Positions 21,590-34,600 of a DNA stretch of 64,000 nt are shown here, one piece after another (positions within the stretch are counted from its first letter, which is position 1; the number at the start of each line of letters is the position of its first letter). Made by a program: the position numbers and the translations under genes. This DNA is from Branchiostoma floridae (Eukaryota > Chordata > Leptocardii > Amphioxiformes > Branchiostomatidae). The DNA lies in the NCBI RefSeq assembly GCF_000003815.2, contig NC_049992.1, forward strand, positions 17,644,061-17,708,060, given 5' to 3'. Under the pieces are notes generated by a model. That model did not search any database. It had not been told where the DNA came from and worked only from the letters and a program-made list of their open reading frames with translations.

Positions 21590-22601
21590 GGATCGTACCA
21601 TTTGATTTAACTCCGCGGGGAGGTCGTCTAACGAAGCCTGACTAAAAGAAATGACCAGAGTGCACCCAAAATGAATCCCTGTATCGATTACCACACAATA
21701 GGGGATAATACGTCAACATTACAACGATTCAATGACGGTCTTTCGAATTAACGCGATGGAGGCCAAATTCGATAAAAGTACAATGGTCCCTCTCTCACCC
21801 TGCGTCTTCCAATCGGCGAGTCCGGGTGTGATGATAAATTTGGGTGCGTGCTCGTGGTTTCGCGCAGTGCCGACCAGTAATTCAGACCCGCTAACACCCC
21901 TCCAAATCCACCTGCGGCCGCCTGGGTCGCGGAGGATTACCGTGACTTCATCCCGCGAGGATTACGGACACTTTAACTCCGCGACTCTCCTGTCCCGCCG
22001 ACTTAACGGTAGAGAGCGATTGTGAAATCCTCAGGATTTTGTCAAACAGATGTGCCTCCAATGTCGCTCCCGATACAGAAGGGAAGTAAGCCCGCCTTCG
22101 GCACAGTCACTGCACCTCGTGTCACCACACGCGACTCGCGAGCAACCCTAACCCTCATAATGGGCCGTTTCTGCTAACAACTGCCTGTTGTAGACCAGTG
22201 GGGGATAAGGAAACGGATGGAACAAGCGTACATCCACAGCACGCTGGGAGACCGAGGAACTGCCAGTGCGAATTGGGAGGTCTAATTGGTAGAGCTCGTC
22301 GTATCGTGAGCCCTGATGGCAGTGATTGCTTCCGCGGGGGAAAACAATTTCGGTTTGATAACGAGTATTTGACTGAAGCCTGCTGGAAGAGGAGGCGATC
22401 GGAAGAGAGAGAAAGTTGTCGTTCTCACGTCGTACCGTTAGACACGAAACATTCATGCGGGATGTGTATGTGTGGCCGTACGTGTGAAACATGAGGGAAC
22501 CCCGTAACGTCAGGACTGGTCAGCATCTCATGGTAATCATCAACATCGGCAAAGTGCTCTTCACCTCCCGATCGACCCGCAAACAGACACGTTAAGGAAA
22601 A
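21590..22601 (+). promoter_or_regulatory. Probable promoter / 5' UTR region of gene B
   Basis: This kilobase is GC- and CpG-richer than its surroundings (for example GCGGCCGCCTGGGTCGCGGA near 21914) and ends directly at the signal-peptide exon. No TATA box at a sensible distance was seen. The start codon context GGAAAAATGG has purines at -3 and +4. The transcription start cannot be placed from sequence alone, and an upstream non-coding exon is possible. Confidence 0.4.
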
Positions 22602-22674
22602 ATGGGTCCAGGCTTCGAGAAGATGTGCCGTATTCTCCGCCTGAGCGTGATTTTTACCACCGCGTCGCTATCAG
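22602..22674 (+). CDS. Gene B exon 1: start codon and signal peptide
   Basis: ATG at 22602 in a good context (GAAAAATGGG) begins [20 protein letters not shown] then ASLS, followed by a phase-1 donor (tcag|gtaagc at 22675). It joins the next exon in frame as [10 protein letters not shown] basic n-region (EKMCR..R) and a hydrophobic core ([13 protein letters not shown]) fit a signal peptide cleaved near VGA. A second in-frame ATG lies 7 codons downstream, and either could start. The assignment rests on frame, phase and signal character, since gene A's equivalent is outside the window. Confidence 0.72.
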
Positions 22675-25600
22675 GTAAGCTTGACAAAAAGATCGATCTT
22701 TTCTTATCAGAATTTGTATATCGTGATACTAAATAGTTCAGATATAAAAGGAACACTCAGCACCAATATCATAGCTTTACAAATCACGTTGTACCAAACA
22801 ATAAGCAAATTACGTTTGCCGATATGACCCCCTAAAATATTTAGACCGCTGTTTTGATTCATTACGAGTATACAACAAAGAGTAGATATTTTCATCAAAG
22901 TGCTTGTCTGATCGCATAAGAAGTGTACATATGACAGAAGCCAGTTATATGAAAACTTCCCCCGTGTGTTTTCACATCGAATCCCATTCATCCCCATTGA
23001 ATAAACACCGATCGATAAAGCTCTGATTTTCGGAGTGACCTAAGGTCGTGAAATTTTTATCACATTCTTAAATAACACAGTTATTATTGAACATATCCTG
23101 GAAGGTGTCACGAATAATTTATACAACCATCATGCACCTTTATTCGATCGTTAGATTGCCGCTCACGCTCTAGACTAGGCACACGGACATATATCAAGAT
23201 CGCCCCAAATGTCGACTGTCCCTTCTGAATGCTGAGATACGAGAGATATTCACAAGGCTGAGAGGAAGTGGATATTATTGACTGTGTTTGTAGATCCCTC
23301 AAAGGGAACGGCATGGTAAAGTCATGCCGATGCCGTCCAGTCAAAGGGTAAGGGCTTAAATAGATTACAGTCTTCAAAGCTTTTAAAGTCGTGAGTGATG
23401 GAGTAGGAACTAGGTGGGTGTGGTCGCGTGACTCCACTCGGGCAGACCGGACTTTAGCCGGATTTCGGGATGCTTATTTCTACCAACGGAAATAATTCGC
23501 ATGGAGTGGGTCAATGAATCTTTAACGTACAATGCTGTTTGTATAAAGCCAGCATTAGGCCACATCGATGTGCTTATAAGGATGACAGTCTCTGGAAACA
23601 AAAACAAAAAACTGATGCGAGCAAGCAAATAAAAAAAGTTTAACCCCCTATATTATAAAGTCTAAGCGGTCAAGAAGTTTGAACATATGACAAAACACAC
23701 AGATTATGGTAAACCAAACAATAGATTCTTCATTTTTGTTCTTTAACATATTGTTTTTTGACATTGGAATATTCTATGACATTAGTAAACGTTTTTCATT
23801 ATTGTACTGTAATAAACGGCATATCTTTTCTTACTGTGAAGCTGCTTTGTACATGGACGATTTATAATATGGTTGAAAACTTTAAATTTTTGGCCGAAAT
23901 TTAATGCGCGAGCGGATGTCATCCATATAATAAAATCCTTAGATCAGAGCAGTAGATTTTCCAGTGTCCCAAAAAAAAATTCTCTTTTTGCCCCTCTTTA
24001 TTTTTTCTACCGGGTATTTTCTATTAAAGCTCCACTTTCACGCAGTATATGCCTTGGTCTATATAGAAAGACTAACAGTAGTAGTATCAATAATTCTTTC
24101 GATTTTTTTCGGCATGTTTTCTATACAGTAACAAACAATATTATTATCACCATTGTGTAATTGTTCTAATATTCTTTCTTAATGTGCCTGCTACGCTTAA
24201 TCATCGTTTTTTTTTACATTTTGTGACTTATTTAGATTCAAAATCTTCATCAAAAAGCCGAATCTATACGTATATTTATTAAGTGCCAATCGTTGAAATG
24301 ATATAAGGATTCGATGGAATGTTGATGATGTAGCTGGTATTGTAGTTAGTCATGTCAGAAAATCTGTAATATAAAGTTGGTATCTCACTGCACTTGGGGC
24401 CCCGGTGCAGTACTGCAGAGTTCAAACAATTAATCATTGAATTTCAAAGATAAAGCACACTTTTTTTTTACGTTTTGTGTATTTATTGTCTTCTAAGTCA
24501 TACTTTTACGTATAACGCAATACTTGAATTGTAAAAAAAAAATCGGCGAAAATATCACAACAGTGCCGCTTTGAAGGAACCCCGCAGTGCTGCACCGATG
24601 CCCAAAATGCAGTGAGATACCACCTTAAGGGAGCTGGAGGAAAATCTGATCAGCCAATCTTCATTCCAATAATTGTACATGTGAATCATCCCCATATCAG
24701 GTACATTCTAATCGGAGCATATTTTTGTTCAGTTTATATTTAACTACATGAAAATCCTTACTCTTCCATTTTTGTATGAGCGCCACATTTCCTAAATCTC
24801 ATCTCTACGCTCTGTATTCGTAACGGTTGCTTAGGGACAATATACACCCCGAAGCCAATTTACTTAACACGACACTTTTGGGTACATACAAATACAACAT
24901 GGAGTAGTGGTCTCTGGGGTTTTATACCAACGTTTTGTGCAAACAAAATCACTTTCGATAAGCTTTAAATCCACTTCTTCAAACAATAAGTAGCGTTCTT
25001 TTCGAAATCGATATTAGCTTGAGACATAAAGTGCATACACAGATGTACGGGCGAAACTAAACTCCCAAGAGCACATGCAAAATCCGATGAACGTAAAAAA
25101 ACACACACACAAAGTTCCCCGTAGAAGTGCATAACAGAAAACGATATCTAAGCATGCTTGAATCCTATTTATTTCCGGTCCATATCCGATCAATTATTAT
25201 GTATTACGTTTACCGTAGCCTAGACCCTACTTTTGGTCCGAAAAAAGCTTACTAAACAACTAGCTCTAAGTAATCTTTACAAATATCGTAAAGTGCGGAG
25301 GAAGCAAGCGGCCGGTCACTGGCCTAGGCACTTAGGCAGGTAGGCAGGCAGTCACTTAAACGTTACGATGCCTTTTCGTCGCTTGCAATTTTGTTTTGAA
25401 ATGTGATTCAGATGTTGTGACGATCCCCGATGATTAGAGCACTGTCAGGAAGTATCTGGCGGCGAACTCTATATACATGACAGGTACCGTTTCTGGATAA
25501 TGGCAAACTCCAAATGTCTAATTACCTTCGCAAGAGCAGAGCGTGTTTTAGCGTACTTTGAGCGTATTCTTCTGTATTTCTATGAACAGCATAACTTAAG

Positions 25601-28600
25601 AAGCCTTAGATGGATCCTGATGATATTTGGTAGGTTGGTAGGGGTAAAAAAAAGAGTTCAAGCTCGATAATGGCCCCCTAGTGGCTTGCAAAGGTAATGC
25701 AGCGGAACTTCCATTTTCTTTAAATCTCTGTTCTGGACATGCTGTGGTTGTAATTTTTGACTGGTAGATAGCCCTTGGTTGCGGGCTATTAATTCATTCA
25801 TCCGTTCAATTACTCATTCATTCATTCATTCATTCATTCATCCATCCATCCATCCATCCATCCATCCATCCATCCATCCATCAATCCATCCATCCATCCA
25901 TCCATCCATCCATCCATCCATCCATCCATCCATCCATCCATCAATCCATCCATCCATCCATCCATCCATCCATCAATCCATCCATCCATCCATTCATTCA
26001 TTCCATATTTAATCCACCCATTCATTCATTCAATATTTAAACGTGTACTCATGTGCTAGATGGTTCCACAGCCAATATTCGCTCACGACACAACGTTTTG
26101 CTTATTCAGCATACAGCATTCTGATTACTTTATACTAGAATTTGCCTTCAGCTTTCAGTACATATGCTAGTAGTATCATTTTTGCTGAGTAGACCGGTTG
26201 CCATGCATTAAGCAACGCCAATAAATAATCCATTTGATCATTTACCGCCTGCTAGCTCATTATGTTCCTCTCCCCCATAAGTGAAAAGTAAGTTTTATTA
26301 TTCTCACTGGTCGGAAATTTTGCGTTTAAAAATGCATTTAGGTAATGACCGCCCATTCCACCCATTCCAATAGATGGCGATCGCCATGCAATCTCTTTGC
26401 GACCTAAATGAGACTTCTGTAACTCTTGATTTTATAATAGAAATATTATTTAAAAATGTAAAAATATGACCTAGAAAGAACAGTACACACGAAACGTAAA
26501 ACATTTGCTTTTCGTCTATGGAATTCGCTGGGCAATCTATCAAATTTTAGGTCGCAGCTAGGCCGCCTACCTATTGCAATACGGTTTAATGTATTCCTGC
26601 TTGGATATTCTTTTAAGCTTCCATGACATTTTTTAAAACCTAGCCTTCTTATCTTCTACCTTTCAAAAGGCCATAAAAATTATTCATTATAGTCCCGAGG
26701 CAAGGAAGAGAAAGAATCAGTTATCTTCAAGATAACACTGATATTTTATGATCTATCAACCTGAGCTGACGAAACTATTCATGGATGTACAAAAGCATCT
26801 TTCATAGAGATGTACCGATTCTTTTTATTACACATTTACATAAGGTAAAGGGAGGGTGCCGTTCGTGTTTAAGAGAGAGAGAGAAATGGTTTATTATTCC
26901 CATTGACATTAAAAACATTTGCAGCACATTTACAAATGGCTGAATTGTTGTTTTTTCACACTCAGTATTTCAACCTCTAACTCAAGTTAACACTTTTAAA
27001 ATGATCGAGTCACAACATAACATCTACTGTTTACAATAACTGGTCAGTTACTACAAAAAGAAAGATTCGCTACTATTCACAAATTACCCGTCTTGGTTCA
27101 GGAGCTTTACACAGTACGGTAATGTGCTATTAGCGAAGCGACCTGTTCTACACCTTAATGCACATACAAGACTTTTTATATCCTTATATCGTAAGTACCT
27201 TACAGACCATGGTAGTATTGCAGTAGTACAGATGAAGTAAAATGGTATTGTAATACATTTCCACATCTACTATGTGCTACTATGTACAGTTTCAACTTCT
27301 TCTTGCTTATCAAGACAAGCTGTAAATGTAAGGACCGATGGAGCTTGTAACTTATCACCTATTTAATTGCATATGTAATGAATATGATTTTTGTGCTATA
27401 AAGATATGAAAAATATAACCTCCATGAAATTTTATGGAGGTAAAAATACTAGGGAACATATCTTGTACACAAATCAAGATTTCATTGTTGTCTAACGTAC
27501 AATTAAAAGAAAGGTTTTGCTATATTATGTTAGTAACGTTGTTGGCAAATTCTTTAACTTCTAGCTGCTTGTTCGCTAAGGCCACAGCAAGTAAATTTTA
27601 TCGATAGCATCAGCGCGCGCATAAGTTTTCGGCTGATTTTCGAAAAAGAACATTTTTTTTCTCTTCAGGGGTGGTCAGATAGACCAAAATGGGCAAAAAT
27701 CTCGTGTTGTAGCCTATGATTATAAGTGATACTAGGGAGGTAGCCATGACTATAGTTGCAGAAGTGAAACTTGCTGGATAGTGCAACCAATATGGAAGTC
27801 ATGAATGTAGTTGCCAGCTTGGCATGTGATACCAGTGTACCACACTAGTATCACTTTACTACAACATTTCACTTCTTTAATACAGGAATGAATTGTTAGT
27901 TATGATACCACGTTTTGTCACTTTAAACCTTGTTACGACATTTATAGTCTCTATCTTAAAGATTAAGCCAGGCATCTTGTGTTTTTACCAATCTTGTTTT
28001 TTCGCTCATAATTTTGCATTCTGCTGCTTCTGCATAGGATGACATCCGTAGAATTTACTTGCTGTGGCCTAATTTGTATTCAATACGGGTGCATGGGAGG
28101 AAGATGATCCATTCGTTAAGTCACATGACAAGTTTTATATTTATGCCCGGTCTCCATTAAAACCTTGTGGCATCTATGTTCCATATCGTTAGCTCTTCAC
28201 AAAAATCTGCCTGTATCGCATTTTCATTTTCCTCTCTCGCGTTGTTAACGACTGTTGTTCTAAATAATTGATCGTCTACTTTTAATGGGTAATGATGTAA
28301 ACTCATGAAATATAACCCCGGAACGGTATTGTATGCCATATGGTCTGGGTTTGGGTTGGAGCTGGCGTACATGAAAAGGAAATATTGATGGGAGGCTCTT
28401 TGATGTAAAGACCGACCGAGACAGTAGGTGAATAATGCACAATTCTTAGCACATGGCTGTAACCAATAATCTTCAAGCAGATCCTGCGATGGCATAAGAT
28501 AGTACTAAACTGGCCATTGACTGTAGTCACCCAAGAGGTACTTGGTGTGCATTTCCCATGTAGGATCTGCCCCCAGTCGGCTCGAGCAAAGGCTGTTACA

Positions 28601-31600
28601 TCCAAGTGTTTCCTAATGAAACTGTGCTGGCAGTGTAGGTGCTAAACATAATCCAGGGCCGGCTTCACTCCTCTGGCAGCTTTTGATACTATCTTATGCT
28701 ACCGTACGATCTGCTTGGAGATTATGTAATCAAGCCAATATAACAAGTTATACCCTAACATTTGCTTGGAGAGTACTAGTAGATGAAAAGTCGCTGTTTG
28801 TATATCACGCAGGTGCTAGAACTTTGCATTTAAAACGGTGCCTTAAGCATTGCCTAGCCCAACCTCTGCTTGGGGAGCGCTTGAAATGGTGCTCAATTGG
28901 CGGTTCCACACTACATTGATGGTGGCGGCTACAGACAGTTCGGACATTGTTCTTACGTTTTGTGTTTTTTTGGTATCTTCTTAGTCATACTTTTACGTAT
29001 AACGCTATGTTTGACTTGAAAATCGGCGAAAATAACACAACAATGTCGCAGTGAACGAACCCCGCAGCGCCGCAACGGTGCCCCCAGTGCAGTGAGATAC
29101 CACTTGGGATTGCCGTTCGAGGTAGAGTGTTCCGATCGTAAAAGCTACCATCGCACAACCAGACGATAATTTGCGTGACAATGGTCCGTATTTTCCCCCG
29201 ACGTCAGACAAAAAATCCCTCCGCGAACGTAATCCGAGAGTAAGTAAAAGTCGATTACAATCGAGTCACGATATACAATGTAATCTGCAACTTCTGGTTT
29301 CTAATGGAGTCGCCGCATTACGAGCGAAGTGGTTAGACGCATGGGTGAGATAAGAAAAACAACGGAGAGTTATTAAGTGATCAGAGGTGGATGCGTGCAG
29401 TATGTAGTTAGAAGTGTTATCTGGGTGACTGTATTATGGGTTTTGCTGACGGTGAAAAATTGAGGGCTTGACGCGCGGGTCCTGCACGATTTTTTTCCGC
29501 TTCAGAAGCTTGTCTCTCCCCGGGCAAACTATGGTGCATTAACACAGACGCGGACAAATGACTCAATCCATCATCTTAATTGGCACGACATCTGCAATTA
29601 AGCGATAGTACGCCACCTACAAAACCCGGTGTCACCGACAATATTTCACACACCGCGCACGCACTGTCGGGCTCAGCATACATGAAAAAGCTTTTAGAGT
29701 CATCCAACTGGAAATGAGATCGCAAGGGACTAGAGGTGTACAAAAAGTTCTTCGATTAATGAATTCTTAAAGCCGGAAAATGGGCTAGTTATTATAGCAA
29801 TGTCATCCTTGTTTGAGAGTCTTTGACAGTGGGCGTAAAACATTCGTTTTGTAGGCCCCGTATGTTGTCGCTAGCAATGTAGTCTTTTCACATGCTTGGG
29901 GGTTTGTTAGCGTGTAAATATATGCTGTTACATTAAAGCAACCATACGGGCGATACGTTACTCCCCAGATTGTTAAATAACAAAATAAACGATGCAATTA
30001 GCTTTTAGCCGAGAAAATTGTCTCATAAACAGTATTAAATGTCTGCCAGTGTCGAATTTTATAGCATAGTTATTAATGCAAATCTATCAGACGCAGAGGC
30101 ATATTACGGCCATTGTAAAGTGAAACGAGCTGAAGTAAAGACAATAACTTCTGCAAGGCTTGGCATTTTTAAAAACGAATATTCGTCCATTACAAGCTTG
30201 AGATCCATATTCTTTATCCATAATTGTCAACAAGACACACACCAATTACAAGACGATCGAAAAAAAATCTTATATTCATCACTTTAATGATAAGTTTATT
30301 GCAAGTTCTTGTCCGTGAGCTAATAGCACGGGGAATGAGATGTTCCCAAACAATGTAAAAGAAAAAACAATATAAGTGTATACTCTAAATAGTCTAAAAG
30401 CTAAATCTAGATTCTGGGTTATTTGTCGCAACATCACATTATAAAGTTTTTAGAACGACACAAATCACAGCACTCGCGAAAAATTCGTGAGTCTTATATT
30501 TATCACTTTAACGGACAATGTGTCGAAACAGCACATTTTAAAGTTATAAAGGTTTTAGAACGACGCAAATCACAGCATTTAGGAAATCGACCTTTAAGTG
30601 CAGACGTTGTCTGACCATGTCAAGTAGATAAGCAGATTGTGGTAGGATCATCTGTAGATAAACCAAACGCCACGCTGATGCTAACGATGGTAACGCTGCA
30701 CGCGATTGTCGTCAATTTGCGCTATGAGGCGGAAGAGAATCGACCTTTATGCTAAAAGTTCGTGAGCTCTAATCCCGATTCGTCGCGTTAAAACAGCCGC
30801 TAGGGGTGACCTTCTTACATCAAAACACCTGCACCTAAATTCCTGACTTTTTTAAAGGAGTTTTTTAAAGTTTTTCATTAAACAGTGACTTGTTTTTAAA
30901 GAAAAACACACGTGCCGCAAAATTTTCTAAATGGCTATCAGTCCATCTTGATCACGGAGTGACCCAGTTCTCGCGAGTGTTGCGAGAACTTTTTCGAGAC
31001 TTGCGTGACTTTAAAGTATCAAAATGGCAAAAAACTCGGCGGGGACACTGACCTTCTAGATGGATTTAATGAAAAATAAATGTGTGATTTCACGGTGTCT
31101 GCATCCACTGTATTATTAATGGCATCTGTAGATAGGGAGCGAAACTTTGTCTCAATTTCTCGTTTATTATAGATAGATATACGGTAAAGTAGCACCCCTT
31201 TATAGCCCGGTCACCAGGGGAATAAAAATATAAAAACAAGATTAGCATTGTTTGCATCGGCAAGAGTAGTTGAAAGATCACTAATTATCTATACAAAATT
31301 TTATTAAACATAATTGAACTTTTAAGCTTAACGATTAACGTCTGATGGATATTAACAATTTGAACCAGAAATATGACATGTTCCATAGAACCGCATACAA
31401 TTAACCCTATGTGTTATACTTCTCATATAATCCTACATAATATTTCAGGAGAAAGTTCCGAAAGATTCACAAAATCACTTGCACTAGGAAAAGACGATGA
31501 CCAGCATGACATGAGATGACTGTACTGTTTGGACATTCTTTCATTCATTCTAAAATCGCGACGCGGATGTCCCTGTAGCTCAACTGGTATAACTGGTTTC

Positions 31601-34600
31601 ACAGTTGAGCTCCTGGTTCCAATTAGTTAGTATCTCTGAAGAGACCTTGGTTCTCAGTTAAAGCTACACGCAGCAAACTTGATTCACACAATATATCAAG
31701 ATCAAACCTAAATGACATATCATCACTTATAGCTGCAGGAAAAAAATACATAGCTCCACATTTTACCACTATGTCGCAGACTGGAAGATTGCAAAAGAGT
31801 TGTTGCCATTGATCGAAGTGACACTATTGTTTTAAACGCCGACGCTGTGTTTGAATTGTTGTCAGAACCAGCGTGTATTAGAATATGTAGAGATCCTTCA
31901 GAAAACTAAAACGGACATTTTCATCTATTAGAGGCGCTTTAATACAACACTACCTGTTTGGCTTGGATAGAAAATATTCTCTTAGCCTGTCAGAATAAGC
32001 CAAGAACCATAGAAAATGATTCCAAAATGGCTTCAGTGTAATATTATGAGATATCCGCTTCATGTTATGAAATGGCGTAGGAATACATCTAGTATCATTT
32101 CATTTTCATGTCGTGCTTTTTTTCCAATCCGTTAAGCTTTGGGAGTAGTTTTGTACGTACCAGGTCCGGAGCGTCACAGAGGAACCTTTCTGTCGACCTT
32201 GAACATCAAAGCCCGCGCTTTATCCCGTGCGAATCTTGGATCTGTCCGGCCACGGCGCGCGTAGCTCAGGCGGCCCCACTTAATGCGACCAGTTCACGCC
32301 ATCCCGACTGGGGCCATCATTCTTACCTGGAAATGCGCAAAAATATAATGTGTCACGTCAAAAGTCATCAATTTTCCTGGCTCTATATGCTGTATGATGT
32401 ATTCTTTTCGATCCATTACGACTGGGCTGTAATTGCAAGCGTAAATCAGTTCCGAGGCCTTTAATCGGCTTGTACGCACGGTTCGGCACACGGGTTATCA
32501 CCTCTGGCTCCAAACCAACAGGGTGAACAAAGACCAACCAGTCCCAACTTACTTCATCTGAGTAAGTCATAACGGGCCGAACTCATAAAATCTATCCCCA
32601 TCTACCGCAGCCTTTCTTCTCTCTCTCATTTTCTTATACCCCCTTTCCACTAGGACGGCGCTCTCGCTGCGCTCTCACTGCGACCTAAATAGGATAGGTT
32701 TAACCTTCGCTTTCACACAGGTATATAATGCAAAACGTAAAAGTGTGACTAGGAAGACAAAAAAAAAACACAAAGTGTGTTAGTTTCTTTTCTATGGAAT
32801 TCGTTGAGCGATCTATCAAATTTTAGGTCGCAGAGAGAGCGCCGTCCTAGTGGAAAGGGGGTAACGCTAGTTCACCTTTATCCGCGGAGTAACCTATATC
32901 CGTTCCTTTAAGAAATTGGTACATAGGGGTATAAAGTCGACGGACGATAGTTTTAAACTTCAATATGTCGAACGTATTACTACTTGAAACCATCGTCGGT
33001 CCAGTTGACATCACTTTATACCGTGTTGGTAAACACAACGAATATAGGTTACCCTGCGGATAAAGGTGAACTAGCGTTATTATATCTGCTTTCTCCACTC
33101 CCTCTTTTTCTTTAAGAACTGATGATACAGCTGTTATGGCTAATCAATATCATGCTATTCTGAAAATAGTATAATCAATGACGAAGCGCTCCAAGGATTA
33201 TGGATGTAATAGTTTTCTTGATGAAAGTGGCATATTTAATCTGCGAAAGCATGAAGCTTGTCGTGGTCGCGCTGTGAGTATGTCACGCCAGGCGCGATTC
33301 CAATGACACAGGTCAAGTTGTACAGGGAGACCAAGGTCGGCAATTTGAAGCCCTTCATCCCTGTCCAAGTGATTCCCTCCCACGAAAAATTGGTTTTCAG
33401 TGGAGTGAAACTTCTTCTCTTCATCTTAGATGGCACCTCTCGTAGCTGTGTTGTGGAAGGGAAAATTATAGGAGAAAGCAGAGCTAGGTAGAATTATAAC
33501 GTTGTTCAGTGAAAACTGGATAAATTGGATAAACCTGGAACGAACAAAACAAGAGTTCGGAGACCTCATATCTCCATGAAATTGTCTGATTTTGTAAATG
33601 AATTCCACATTTACATAATCTATGCTTGGCTATGTGCAACTTTGAATATCTTACACCGGATACCATTTTGATTGTCCAGTCATTTACCAGTTAGAAGAAA
33701 TATGGAACTTTTACATTGATTATACAAATAAGGCCTTTTTTGCATAACTGGTATCTGCCAAAGGTTCCACCTGCCACAAACTACACATATATTATAGGTA
33801 TTTGAGTCCTATAATGGCAAACAAAAATATATTCTCCTCATCAGATGTGCAAATTAACTGCCAGTTTGCATAATTTACACTTTATGATGTGCAGTACTGT
33901 CTGCGCTACCTTCATACCAAATATCATGTTAATTATAACTATTCAAATTATATCTCCACTTTTTATCGTAGATAAAAAAAGCTTAAAAAACAACATTGGA
34001 GTGGAACACCCAACCACATGAGCTACAAGCTATGTCATCACACAGGATAAGAAGAGTTACTACAAAAACTCAGATGTCCCGTACTAACCTATCTGACTAA
34101 GATTTGATCAGTCCTCTGACGATCCATATTTCGATACCTAATTTGAACAAAACGCATCTGATTGGTCCGCGGAGCAACCGTTAAAACAAAATCGTTGACT
34201 ATTCTGTGCAGAACGAAGTACTGATAAACTGTGTGACATCCCGTTCCTCACACGTACAGCTGGGCAGACGATAATGGAAGAAGAATAGCTCCCCGGGGTA
34301 AGGGTTGAGACGCTGTCTGCAAGTTTGAGCACCAGGCATTTTTATGAGACATTTGTCATACACACACTGTATTGATCTTGATACCCCGACCCGGCTTACG
34401 ATCCGAATGATGACAGGATTAACAATTTAAGGCAGCGTCGTCCGAGGTGACTGTGAGTGCGAAAGCGATCGATTAGGTATAACATATGGTACATGCATTA
34501 TATAGAGCGATGATCTACAATACAAAGTAACAAGAAAACTTTGTAGATACGTTTGATGGACACGACTGAAAAAGTACCGTGACTTTTGCATGGTCAAAAT

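Noticed and set aside
22148-22494. Overlapping frames of about 100 residues on both strands upstream of gene B
   Set aside because: They lie in the GC-richer promoter-like block, have no recognisable domain and are open in opposite directions, which is typical of composition effects.
25779-26025. Open frames on both strands encoding repeated IHPSIHPS or WMDGWMDG
   Set aside because: They are translations of the (TCCA)n microsatellite in gene B intron 1; a 4-bp repeat leaves frames open by chance.
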